Made by a program: the position numbers and the translations under genes. Below are positions 35,383 through 46,339 of a stretch of 64,000 nt of DNA, piece by piece (position 1 is the stretch's first letter; each line of letters opens with the position of its first letter). This DNA comes from Atherix ibis. Lineage: Eukaryota; Arthropoda; Insecta; Diptera; Athericidae. The stretch is taken from assembly GCA_958298945.1 (NCBI GenBank), contig OY282609.1, positions 16,102,326 to 16,166,325 on the forward strand. The letters run 5' to 3'. Below the pieces are notes generated by a model that ran no database searches, was not told the DNA's origin, and was given only the letters and a program-made list of their open reading frames with translations.

Positions 35383-35619
35383 TGTACTATATCTATATAT
35401 AGTACACCCAGCCTGAGTATAAACCGAGTGGCGTGATGTTTCATACACGTCAATGCTACAATAAATAAGTTAATCACGTAGGCACTGCCATGCTTTTCAT
35501 ATGTCTCTGTATAATTATAATTGATTGATTAATAAACGTTCTATATATATCGTTAACAAAATGTTCTATATATATAATTACTGATCCCTTGTTCCTCAAT
35601 CCAAGTCCAATATATTACA
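35383..35619 (+). repeat. Left LTR, copy 2
   Basis: Begins tgtactatatc, ends aatatattaca; closest to the left LTR of copy 1. Confidence 0.92.
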
Positions 35620-35736
35620 TTGGCGACGAGGTAAAAAGGAAAAAAGAAAGTTAAAAAGTGTAGTGAAATCAGTGCGGAAAATCTCGTAAGAAGTGAATCT
35701 GTGATTGAACTCGAAGGCAAAAAAGGTTCATACAAG

Positions 35737-37032
35737 ATGGACGAAGCCCAAGCAAGAGAATTACAAGAGCAGCTTAGAGAGGCCCAAATCACGCTGGAAA
35801 GAGTCAGAATGGAAAGAAACGAAGCAAATGCCGTAATAGAGGATATGGGAAAAGATTTGCTGAGGTTAAATAACCAGCGAGGAACGCACATGGACACAAC
35901 ATAGAATAACGCAACAGGCGGAAACGGAGGAACGCCGGCACCGATACAAAACGTGCAAGTATATTCAGCCACGGTAGGGTGTGTCGCGGATTATAATGAG
36001 CACGAGGATTGGAAAAACTACCAAGAAAGGTTGGAACAATACTTTATAGTAAATAACATACTGGAGCCACATAGAAAGGTGGCTACGCTCATAACCGTCA
36101 TTGGAACAAAAGGTTATGGAGTACTCGCAAATTTGTGCGACCCAGTATTACCATCGCAAAAAACATACGAGGAATTATGTGCTATACTGAAAAATCAATT
36201 CTCAAAGACAATATTGGTATTTCGTGAACGCACGGAATTTTTCGACTTAAAACAAGGCGAGAATGAGTCGATTAGCCAGTGGTATATACGCTTGAAAGAT
36301 AAAGCCAGCACGTGCCAATGGGGTGCGCAGCTTGACTTGTTGATTACGAATAAGTTCGTAGCGAGTCTAAAGAAAGGCACGATTTTAGATCGCGTTTGCG
36401 AAGAAGACCATACAAAGAGGTCTGAGCAAATCGTCGAAATTGCGAAGAAGAAAGAGGCAGCTCTTATACAGTCGCATCAGGAAATAAACGTACATAAGGT
36501 AAGCTTTGACAGAAAAAGTAAGCTAAGTGAAGCCATAAACCAAAGCAAAGCCGGTAAAGAGGGCTATAAAAAGAAATTTAACAAAGAGTCAAAAGGCGGC
36601 AAACAATGCAATCATTGCGGTTATAGCAACCACGAGTCCGTAGACTGCAAATTTAAATCCTATAATTGCAACCGTTGCGGTATAATAGGGCATTTAGGAA
36701 AAATATGCCAGAAAAAAGGAAAGGAACAAGTTAAACAGCACTTCGTGGAGATAGAAAACCACGACTGGATAAGCGAAGAGGTTCACTTTCAAGCAACAAA
36801 GGCAGGATACGTCAAACCAACGCAAATCCAAATAAAGATAGGAAACAAGCAATTGCTAGCTGAACTTGATTCAGGAGCAAGCAGATCGGTAATTCCGGAG
36901 GAATTATACAAAAGGCATCTATCACAGCATAAATTGCAACCAGTGAATACTACGTTAAGATTCTATGACGGGAGCGCAATTGCAGCAGAAGGTCAGATCT
37001 ACGTAGAAATAAAGGCTGGTAGAAAAAGTTAA
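35737..37032 (+). pseudogene. Retrotransposon gag-protease, copy 2
   Basis: ATG 35737 opens the coiled-coil-like N-terminus; an in-frame TAG at 35902 interrupts it after about 55 codons. From 35905 the same frame is open to 37032: NYQERLEQYFIVNN, FFDLKQGENESISQWYIRLK, both knuckles (CNHCGYSNHESVDC and CNRCGIIGHLGKIC) and the aspartic protease with LAELDSGASRSVIP. Compared with copy 1 it carries 18 extra bases (SATVGCVAD region) just after QNVQVYS. Gag and protease lie in one frame, as in Mag-type elements. The stop makes it a pseudogene unless read through. Confidence 0.88.
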
Positions 37033-38472
37033 ATGTCAATTAATAGTCGTAAATCAGGCTGTAGATTATTGGTGTGTAGAGACATGATGGAAGCACTAGG
37101 ATACAAGATAGTGGAAATCAACCATGTTGAATTAAAAGGACTAAAACTACACGATCAATAAATACATGCAAGATCTAAAACACCCCGCACCAAAAGTGGA
37201 AGAAGTATTCGCAGAACTGGGAGGTGGAGAAAGGTTCACGAAATTAGATATGTCAGCGGCCTACAATTAGCTAGAGCTGACTGACAGATCAAAGAAATTG
37301 TGCGCATGGAGCACACCTAAAGGTATTTATTTGCACAACCGATTACCCTATGGAACGAAAACAGCAGCAGCAGAGTTCGACAAGGTAGTAGAAAAAGTAT
37401 TACAAGGAGCCAAAGGAACTGCAGCATTTCGAGACGACATAGTGGTGACGGGCAGAAATAATAACGAGCATATGCAAAATTTAAACGAAGTTTTGCAGAG
37501 GTAAGAAGAAGCCGGACTAAAGCTTTAGCTCAAAAAGTGCCAGTTTTTCCAAGAAGAAATCAGATACCTGGGGCACATCATAAGCAAGAATGGGTTGTCC
37601 AAGGACCCAGAAAAAATCGCAGCAATGGTCGAAGCAAAGAGACCAGAAAACATAACAGATGTAAAAGCATTCACAGGACTGGTGACATTCTACGGAAAAT
37701 TTGTACCGAGATTAGCTAAAATTTTGAAGCCGATTTATGAAGTACAAAACAAAGAAAGATTTCAATGGACAGGAAATGCAGAAAAGGCATTTATTGAAGT
37801 CAAGAAAGAAGTAGCATCGGACAGAAAAAAGACTACAACCCAGATTATCCGATAAAACTAGTGACAGACGCATCCGACCAGGGCATAGCAGCAGTACTAA
37901 TGCACGAAATGCCAAATGGGGAGGATAGACCAGTTACCTTCATATCAAGGACGCTAACGAAAGCAGAAGGTAATTACGCAATTTTGCACAAAGAGGCTTT
38001 AGCCATTTATTGGGCTTTTCGGAAATTGTACCAATATTTGGCAGGTATGCATTTCAAGTTATGCACTGACCACAGGCCATTGATAACGATTTTTGGCGAG
38101 CATAAGGGCATACCACAGATGGCAGCAGGAAGGTTGCAAAGATGGGCTTTGTTTATGAGTGGATTTGACTACCAGATAGAGCACATTAAAGGCAAGAACA
38201 ATGAGCCAGCCAACACATTATCGCGTCTACCCAGAAATAAAAGAGATTTAGTTCAAGAGGAAGAGGACTATCTACATTTCATGGTGGAAGACCAGATACC
38301 GCTAAGGTCAGAAGACTTAGCGAGAGAAACTAGAAAAGATCCAGTACTGAGCAAGGTATTTTTATACATGACAACTGGATGGCCTAGTCAAATTGAAGAG
38401 TCAATTAAGCCTTTCGCACAAAGAAAGCAAGAAATCTTCATAGAAAAAAATGTGCTAATGTGGGGATACTGA
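37033..38472 (+). pseudogene. Retrotransposon RT and RNase H, copy 2
   Basis: After a frame break the end of the protease region is readable (LLVCRDMMEALGYKI), then the RT starts without its fingers near 37165. SAAYN is followed by a stop; LPYGTKTAAAEFD, FRDDIVVTG, two stops, then RYLGHIISKNGLSKDPEKI. RNase H plus tether (37861-38472) is open: VTDASDQGIAAVLMHE (first Asp), ILHKEALAIYWAF (Glu), LCTDHRPLITIF (Asp) and IEHIKGKNNEPANTLSRLP, where the last catalytic Asp of the usual N-x-x-AD-LSR reads AN. Confidence 0.87.
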
Positions 38473-38475
38473 GTA

Positions 38476-39723
38476 ATGATACCGGAGAACTGCAAGCAAA
38501 TATTGCTGAAAGAAATACACGGAGGTCACATGGGCATCAGCAAAATAAAGGCGATCGCTCGACAATATTTTTGGTGGCCAAAGTTGGACGAAGACATAGA
38601 AAGCTACGCAAAAGGTTACATGGCATGTCTGACAGAATCCAGCAGTCCGGAAAAATCAGGATTTAAGAAGTTTCCTGACAGCAAATATGTGTTCGAAAGG
38701 GTGCACATAGACTTTCTAGGACCACACAGGGGCAAGATGTATCTGATACTGATAGATGCATAGTCTAGATGGCCAGAAATTGTCCACATGACAAAAACAG
38801 ATTCGACAAATACGATCGAAAAACTGAGGGAAATATTCGCAAGATATGGTATACCAGACACACTAATCTCAGATAATGGAGCACAGCTAGTGTCAGAAGA
38901 ATTCGAAAGATTCTGCAAAATGAACGGAATTTTGCACAAAACAGGTCCGCCATACCATCCACAAACAAATGGATTAGCTGAGAACGGAGTGAAATCTTTT
39001 AAAAAAGGCTTAGAAAAAGCATTAAAAGATAACAAGGCTCACGACAGCGCAAATAATCTAATCAGCAAGTACTTATTCGCCTACAGAAACGCAGCACACC
39101 TAACAACAGGGGAATCACCAGCGAACAAATTTTTGGGCAGAAGCTTAAGAAGTAGATTAGATTTGCTAAAAATACCAAAAACAGCAGAAAGAATCCAAAA
39201 GCAAATACAGTATTTCAGAGGACACAGAGATGTCACATTCTCAAAAGGAGAAAGGGTGATAGCTCGGGATTACAAGAATCCTATGAAGCCAGGTTGGCAA
39301 CCAGTAACTGTGGAGGAAGTTATAGGGGAAAAGACATACATATGTAAACCCGACTTTCAACCAAACCTAAGATGGAAAAGAGGTGACGATCAGATGCGCA
39401 AATCAGGTCAATTCTACGAAGCAGCTACAAGAGTACTTCTAGAACAAGAAAAGGTAAACGAATATGAAGAAGAGCCTGACACAAAGGATGAGCCAATCAT
39501 ATCTGAATCGAACCTAGAGAAAGCAACAGAAGACTCAAAAGGTGTAATTGAAGAACCAACCGCAGTCCAACAAGAAGTACAACAAGAAGACAATCATCCA
39601 AGGGAGATCCAGCCGACACCCAAGAAAAGCAGACCCAGAATCAAGTACGAACCGGATCCAAGTTTAAACGTAAATCAAAGGGAGCCACGAGTTCGAAAAC
39701 CAGTGAACAGAATGAATATGTAA
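38476..39723 (+). pseudogene. Retrotransposon integrase and C-terminal tail, copy 2
   Basis: As copy 1: zinc-binding region, VHIDFLGPH, a TAG at 38761 after LILIDA, ISDNGAQLVS and PYHPQTNGLAENGVK. The C-terminal 311-codon frame (from 38788) is open and differs from copy 1 by only a few substitutions, which again fits recent duplication. Confidence 0.87.
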
Positions 39724-39746
39724 GATTCAAGCTAAGCGGGGAAGAG

Positions 39747-39983
39747 TGTAGTACATCTATATATAGTACACCCAGCCTGAGTATAAACCGAGTGGCGTGA
39801 TGTTTCATACAAGTCAATGCTACAATAAATAAGTTAATCACGTAGGCACTGCCATGCTTTTCATATGTCTCTGTATAATTATTATTGATTGATTAATAAA
39901 CGTTCTATATATATCGTTAACAAAATGGTCTATATATTTAATTACTGATCCTTTGTTCCTCAATCCAAGTCCCATATATTACA
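39747..39983 (+). repeat. Right LTR, copy 2
   Basis: Begins tgtagtacatc, ends catatattaca; closest to the right LTR of copy 1. Confidence 0.92.
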
Positions 39984-42937
39984 AAAATGATGTCTGTATA
40001 CGACCTGTAGGTGAGAAAGTACACCGGATCTAATAGAAAAATTTCAATCATTTCGGAAATTTTATATTATTTAGTATATTTTCTCAATGAAGATATTTAT
40101 CTAAAATTGTATAATCTAGACAGCCAGAGCTCATTATGACCTTTCATTTGATGTATAATTTGTTAAGATTGATGTAAAAATTTGCACTTACGAACACAAA
40201 ACGGAATAACAATTCCACAATATTCCGATTTTCTGAGATGTTTTTTAAATTAGCTCACAACTACATATACATAATAGCAAGCTTATTATGTAATCACATA
40301 GCCACACTTATTGCGGTGAATTTGGTACTTAAATTATTTCGATTGGATTAGGAATGATGATCCTAGAGTAAAAAATGTGTTCTGTGGTCGATAAATTGCT
40401 CGGCAACATTTATTGTATGCTAACAATACTTTTTGCCAATGACGACTTCTGCGAATTTCGTTCTGCGTAATTGGTCAAACTGAATTTTGGTTCACGTGAC
40501 GAATTTTTCGGTTTTCTCGTGAAAGGATTAACGTATCGACTTGAATTTTTTTTTATTCTCTTGGAAAATGTTCATTATTTACCGATTAGAATATTTTCCT
40601 TCTTTTGTCCTTACAAGGATATAGTTTTTCTGTTAATTAATTTTAACTTTCATTTTAAGAAAAAAAAATCCTAAATAGATATCTAGCTCCTCTGGAGCAG
40701 TTTTATCCTTATCGTCCATGCAAGGACAAAGAACTTATTTTTTCAAAAAATTCAAAAATCCTTAATAGCATAATTATACTGAAATTTTGAACTGAACATT
40801 TTTATTGAAAATTTTTAATTGAATATTTTTACTAAAAGTTTTCAATAAAAATAATTAGAAAAGATTTTTCAGTTTTTTTTTCGAAAATAAGTTGTTTGTC
40901 CTTGCAAGGACGATATAGATAAATTGGTATCCTGTGGAAAGGGAGCCAGATACGTATTCGGACATTATTTTAAAAAAAAAAAAAATTAATATTAATTAGT
41001 CAAAATACTATATCCTTGTAAGGACGAAATAAGGAAAATATCCTCATACGTAAAGAATGAATATTTTACAAAAAAAAAAAAAATCAAGTCGATACATTAA
41101 TCCTTTAGCGAGAAAAACGAAAAATCCGTCACGCGAGCCAAAATTTACTTTGACCGATTACGCAGAACGAAATTCACAGAAGTCGTCGTTGGGAAAAAGT
41201 ATTGTAAGCAGCTGAAAAAAGTTGCCGAGCGATTTTTCGTCCATGGAACACACTTTTTACTCTAGGATCGTCATTCTTTAACCGATCGAAATAATTTAAG
41301 TGGCAAATCTACCACAGATAGTGTAGCTATATAATAATATAATAAGCTTATTGTTATATATATGTAGTGGTGAGATAATTTAAAAAGCCTCTCGGAAAAT
41401 CGGAATATTGTGAAATTTTTATTCCGTTTTTTGCTCGTAAGCCCAAATTTTCAAATCAATCTTAACAAATTATATATCAAATGAAAGGTCATAATAAGCT
41501 CTAGCTGTCTAAGTTATGTAATTTTAAATAAATATTTTCATTGAGAAAATATACTAAAAAATATAAAATTTCCGAAATAATTCAAATTTTTCTATTAGAT
41601 CCGGTGTACTTTCTCACCTATAGGTCGTATTTAAGCATCATTTTTAACATTTTATATATCAAATTAAAGGCCTAGAAGTTATCTTGGATTTGGCTGAAAA
41701 ATATTTTTGATCACATTACACATTACAAAAGAAAAATTAATAATACTATAAGTGAAAAAATTTATATAAGTATATTTAGCAACTATCATTTTTCGACAAA
41801 TTTGATCTTAAATCATAAAGTGAAAATTTGTCTTTGCGTATATGTAATAATATATCAAATATATGGGGGCATCATGTAAATATTCAATTTTTTCAGATTC
41901 CGTTGTGAAAATTTCTTCTTCAAATAAGCCGAAGGTGAGGTGTTCTGACTCAATATCCTTAAGGACTATCAAAATTTTTTTGATAACATTTTATAGATAA
42001 AAGTATATCCTAGGTGTCTTTTGAACAAAGTTTCTGCGTATCTTTACAAATGAAGGAAATATTCAAAAAAGTTCAATGCGATGTTTTGCTGCTGTTTGCT
42101 CAACGTAATACGCGTACAATACGTACTCTTCTACAAGTAATTGGGAGTGACTTCGTCAATATACAATGATGTTAGGTATTCAAAGTATTCTCACAATTAG
42201 CATTTTTATTCTAAAATAAATCATTTTATTTAATATATTAATTCATTTGATTTTATTTTCTGATTAACTTTTTTTGCACAAGAAGACTTCGAAATTTTAT
42301 ATCTTTGAGTGTAGACTTTATTTTTTCAAATTATTTCATTATTTTTATATTATTGTACTAATTATGCCAATAATCCTGTAGGGGTAATTTTGGTCTCTTT
42401 GTCAATCGAATAATAACCAATCGAAAATGTCTGTGTCTGCCTGTTAATTTAGTCCTTTTTGTAGAATTTCCTTTTTTATACCTACAATTGAAAAATCATG
42501 TATGAAATGAAGATTTGTCTTTGTTTATAATCGTTCAGTTATTTTTGAGTATAGAAAAACAGGACTTACCCCGAAAGTAGTCGTATTTTTTATTTCCAAA
42601 ACTATTTTCCAATCTAAGCGGATGTAAACATAACCGGGTTCAGTATAGCAGTTTTCCGATTAAGTCTTCAGTCATTTTTACAACATTCCTATTTTGATTC
42701 CTACAATTTGAAGAGCATTTATATTGGACTAATCCAAAAAGTGATAAACGTATTTTATTTAACAATTATTCTCCTATAGTAACGAATGTAAAGAAATTCG
42801 GCGGTCGGTGAAATTATTTTCATATTTCAAAAATAGACTTTTTCTCAAATATAAACTGTCGTTGGTCTTTTATTAAATTCCAAGAATATTTTCAGATAAT
42901 TCAAGTAGACCCACATTAATCAACTGAATCGACTGAG

Positions 42938-43469
42938 AGACGCTTAAAAACTGTCATTTCAAAATTCCTCGACGGTTGGTATTTGCGAGAGAGGATCTGC
43001 TGAAAATATGCTCTCATAATCAGGCGAAATTCACAATCGCTTGCAGACCATGTACGTCTACTCGCTTATTAGACGCCGGTCGACCGTAAACATTCGTTCT
43101 TGCGGGTTCTCTTACAGTTGATTTACGAGTGAGGCAGGCTCGTACTCTCAGTCACGCTCTATGTGTAAATGTTGAGTGCAAAGACAAAAAGATACCAGAT
43201 GTCAACAATTGAAAAATCGCAGGAATCGTAAGCCCAACTTTTCCGGGATCAAAATAAAACCTTCGGCTTATTTGAAAAGGAAATTTTCACAAAGGAATCT
43301 GAAAAAAATTTCATATTTATATGATGTCCCCACATTGTTTATATATTAATGAAAATGCCCAAAGACAAATCTGCACTCTATGATTTAAGATCAAATTTAT
43401 CCAAAAAGGATAATTGCTAAAAATACTTATATAATTTTCCTTCACTGATAGTATTATTAATTTTTCTTA
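42938..43469. repeat. Array unit 4, truncated
   Basis: Leader and the first ~210 bases of the palindrome's left arm, ending at ttaatttttcttatg where the mariner sequence takes over. It lies upstream of the retrotransposon site, so its insertion status is unknown. Confidence 0.9.
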
Positions 43470-43840
43470 TGAAACCACATACAAGTTTGACCACTCGGCA
43501 AAAGATTTTAGATCTTCAATGGGATATACTGCCACATCCACCATACTCTCCAGATCTAGCACCTTCCAATTATCATTTGTTCCGGTCTCTACAAAAATTT
43601 TTAGAAGGTAAAACGTTTAATTCAAATGAGGAGATCAAAAATCATTTTGATCAGTTTTTTGACAGCAAAGAGCAAACATTTTATGAACGTGGAATTATGC
43701 TACTGCCAGAAAGATGGCAAAGGATATTGGATCAGACTGGGCAATATTTAATTGAATAAAATATTAATTCACTATAAGAAAATCGTCTTTCATTTTTATT
43801 TTTAAAAAAACGAAATTACTTTCTTGACAACCCAAAATTT
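43470..43840 (+). mobile_element. Mariner group D, C-terminal third and 3' end
   Basis: The open frame from 43469 to 43759 encodes the end of a mariner transposase: PHTSLTTRQKILDLQWDILP, then [20 protein letters not shown] (the third catalytic Asp of SPDLAPSDYH reads N), FERGIMLLPERW-type ending and stop. About 50 bases later cgaaattactttcttgacaa resembles a mariner 3' terminal repeat. The first two thirds are absent; the break coincides with the end of the tandem array. Confidence 0.82.
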
Positions 43841-44239
43841 CTGATTCCAGGTGTTCTGCACTACGGCATAAGTTATTAATTTAATCCTTTTCTTATAGGC
43901 GGATTGCTGCAATTTCATTAAGGTAAAAACACAATACCGACGGTAACAACAATCAAAAAACGATTTTATCGTCGAATTGAAATAAGCATAAAATATAAAT
44001 AATAAGATGATCATCAGATGACATTTTTTTACTCGTTGCAATCTATTGAATAGAGCGAAACGCGTTAATTTTTGACAGCAATTGAAGTTGTCGTTTGTCG
44101 TTGTCGTCCGAATTATGTGTTCTAATCTTTAATGTGTTAGAATGAAAACGTGTTGTATAGGGTGGTGCATCTAGCGGTTGCAAAAATAAAAGTTGCATTT
44201 TAAAAAGTAAATAAAAAAAAACTAGTGTTTTTTTTTTAA
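43841..44239. other. Unassigned spacer
   Basis: No gene or repeat boundary recognised. Confidence 0.5.
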
Positions 44240-44565
44240 TTCCGACTTTATTAGAAAGATTGAACCTTGAAATTTAAGCATGAAACACAACATCATTTAA
44301 ATGACTACCACGGCTGGCCGTACAGAACCCCATTCGTTTGTACATTTTCGATTGTCTGGGCCTGTGCCTGTATCTCTTCAATGGCAACTTTGATTTCGTG
44401 TTTCAAGGTCTCAATTGTCTCTGGATGGCTTGCGTAACATTTATCCTTAACGGCTCCCCACAGAAAATAATCCAACGGGCTCAAATCATAGCTCCGAGGC
44501 GGCCAATTGACATCAGAATTTCGGCTGATAATTCGGTTTTCGAAAGGTTTCACTCCTTACTGTGC
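44240..44565 (-). mobile_element. Mariner-like fragment, group B, C-terminal end
   Basis: The - strand encodes FENRIISRNSDVNWPPRSYD, LSPLDYFLWGAVKDKCYA (third catalytic Asp region) and ETIETLKHEIKVAIEEI, ending with a short tail and SHLNDVVFH-like codons near 44290. This is the C-terminus of the group B transposase; everything upstream of it is missing. Confidence 0.8.
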
Positions 44566-44802
44566 TAGAATGAAAACGTATTGTATGTTGCGGTATTATG
44601 AGAGAACAACGTTTTGTAGGAGAGTTACCTGTAATTTGTTTGTATTATTCGCGATATAACAAGTACACGTACGTATATAATATGTCCTTGCGGAAGAGAT
44701 TTTCATTTTCAATAGAATTCAATTATTTTATATTCAAAAACTTTATAATATAAAATTATTTTATAGACGGACATAATCAAATTTGGAGTAATTATTGTAT
44801 AT

Positions 44803-45652
44803 ACGAGCTCTGTTCAAAAAGTATCGCGAATTTTGAATTTCCGCGAGTAACGTATATTCGATTTTTGATTGTTTTTGTGGCGTTATATTGGTACTCATGT
44901 CTCTCGCTCGAAAAGTTCGGCCATTTTGAATCTTCAGTTAATTTTTAACAGCTGCTTTGCTTGCACGTGTTTCGGCTCGTGTTCGATTTTTGCCCATTCC
45001 AAAAAATGGATCAAAGAATCTGTTACGGGAACAAGAAAAAGTTTCAGGGGCCAGATCTGGGGAATACGGTGGCTGCGGCATTATTACTATGTTGGTTTTG
45101 GGTAAAAATTCGCGCACAAGGAACGATGCGTGAACAGGGGCGTTATCATGGGCAAAAACCAATTTTTGTTCTTCCACAAATGCGGGCGTTTCTGGCAGAT
45201 TACTTGCAGATAATATTCCTTATTGACCGTTCTACCATGTGGCAAGAACTCATGATGCACCACGCCCCTGCAATCGAAAAAAACTGTAAGCAAAATCTTC
45301 ACATTCGATCGAACTTGCGCGCAAAGTTTTTCGACCTAGCTCGTACGGCAGCTTCCATTGGGATGATTGAGCTTTGGTTTCCACGGCATAACCATAAACC
45401 CATGATTCGTCATCAGTTATGACCCTCTGGAACAAATTTGGGTCGTCACGGACAGAGTCCAACAGCTCCTTAGCAATGTTAATGCGATACTGTTTTTGGT
45501 CGAAAATGGGCAAAAATCGAAGACGAGCCAAAACACGTGCAAGCAAAGCAGCTGTGACACGAGTACCAACATAACGCCACAAAAAATCGAAAATCGAATA
45601 TTTTTAACCCGCGGAAATTCAAAATTCGCGATACTTTTTGAACCGACCTCGT
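44803..45652 (-). mobile_element. Mariner group A4, foldback derivative
   Basis: 850 bases bounded by TA and by ACGAGCTCTGTTCAAAAAGT and its inverted counterpart. As in A3, both ends are 5' ends: the left arm carries leader and start codon (ATG 45006), then flips into antisense transposase at about 45024. The - strand retains [20 protein letters not shown] (N-terminal deletion), VITDDESWVYGYAVE, TVFFDCRGVVHHEF, AHDNAPVHAS and PYSPDLAP. The flip joint is the same as in A3. Inactive. Confidence 0.86.
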
Positions 45653-45963
45653 ATGCCTCATTCAAATAGAACAACTTCTTTCTGATTGAGCGAACAATTG
45701 TAAATTACTGATTATGAGTGATTTTACCGTAAATCGGATCATTCTGATTTACAGTCAGCTTATTATACGTGTTTACCGTATGGCATGTGATTGACTTGTG
45801 CGCTTATGTTTGCCAGATATCTGACGAAATTAAGAGTGAGGTTAGTCCAATTATTTAGAAATTATTTATTAAAATTTTATTTTGAAAATGATTATTTTTT
45901 GATTAAAGTGAATGTTGTGTGAAATATTTGTTGAGTGATCAAAATGTTAGTGCAGCGATAAAA

Positions 45964-46042
45964 ATGACGAAAGTAAGCAATGCCATTTCACGTAGTCTTC
46001 GGAGCCGCGGGAAAGATGGGAGGGAGCCACGCAATTATCAAA
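45964..46042 (+). CDS. Candidate first coding exon of an unknown + strand gene
   Basis: ATG in a good context (gataaaaATGACG) opens 26 codons (MTKVSNAISRSLRSRGKDGR and onward), ending at a strong donor (aaGTGAGT, phase 1). It is less AT-rich than its surroundings and basic in composition. An upstream mini-ORF of five codons starts at 45943. The donor leads into DNA where a - strand gene ends (46340), so a real gene would have a long intron overlapping it. I found no matching second exon in the window. Confidence 0.3.
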
Positions 46043-46339
46043 GTGAGTTCATTTTTATTTTATCATACATCGTAATTATAATAATTTTATTCTATTGAAA
46101 ATATTTTGTATTAGAAAAAAGTACAAAATTTTTTTACAAAATAAAATACAATTTATTTCTTACTTATTCTAAACACTACAATTGACAAAATATTAAATAT
46201 TAAAAAAAAAATAACTTTTTACAAAAATGACATTTTTCTACAAGAATGATGAAATGGTAGAAGAATTATTTACGTGGTTCAGTAATCCCAAATGCGATTT
46301 AAAGCTATAATAGAAGTAATAATTCTAAAAAAATAAGCA

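Larger units (their letters stand above)
35383..39983 (+). mobile_element. Gypsy/Mag-like LTR retrotransposon copy 2 (inactive)
   Basis: 4601 bases with 237-bp LTRs and flanking aaaat (35378-35382, 39984-39988), at the same position of the monomer as copy 1. The primer site TGGCGACGAGG is at 35621-35631. It shares with copy 1 the RT N-terminal deletion, the stop after SAAYN, the FRDD change, the double stop after NEVLQR and the stop in the integrase core. It is better preserved in gag and RNase H. Confidence 0.92.
35072..41945. repeat. Palindrome of unit 3, left arm interrupted by an LTR retrotransposon
   Basis: Arms as in unit 1; the left arm stops at 35382 and resumes at 39984. Confidence 0.88.
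34750..42937. repeat. Array unit 3
   Basis: 8188 bases: leader (34750-35071), palindrome left arm cut by copy 2 of the retrotransposon, right arm to 41945, then linker. It shares with unit 2, against unit 1, changes such as gtccttacaagg for gtcctcacaagg. It has a private snapback at 35327-35361. Confidence 0.9.
23049..43469. repeat. Tandem array of ~3.56 kb palindromic monomers (3 full, 1 partial)
   Basis: The junction word atacgc plus ctgtcatttcaaaattcctc recurs in direct orientation, starting units at 23049, 26609, 34750 and about 42938. Unit lengths are 3560, 8141, 8188 and 532; subtracting one retrotransposon and its target duplication from units 2 and 3 gives 3555 and 3582. Sister units are nearly identical, and the 95-base stretch I compared around 24125 is identical in all three. 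Each monomer has a ~230-base less AT-rich leader, a ~2.24 kb palindrome and a ~1 kb linker. No long conserved ORF was found. The fourth copy stops at 43469 where a mariner begins. Confidence 0.92.

Noticed and set aside
27217..39983. Two independent retrotransposon insertions at a hotspot
   Set aside because: Shared lesions and left-left/right-right LTR similarity show one insertion followed by duplication of the unit.
23049..43469. CRISPR-like or bacterial repeat array
   Set aside because: Units are kilobases long with palindromic arms and lie between eukaryotic genes and transposons; no spacers or cas genes.
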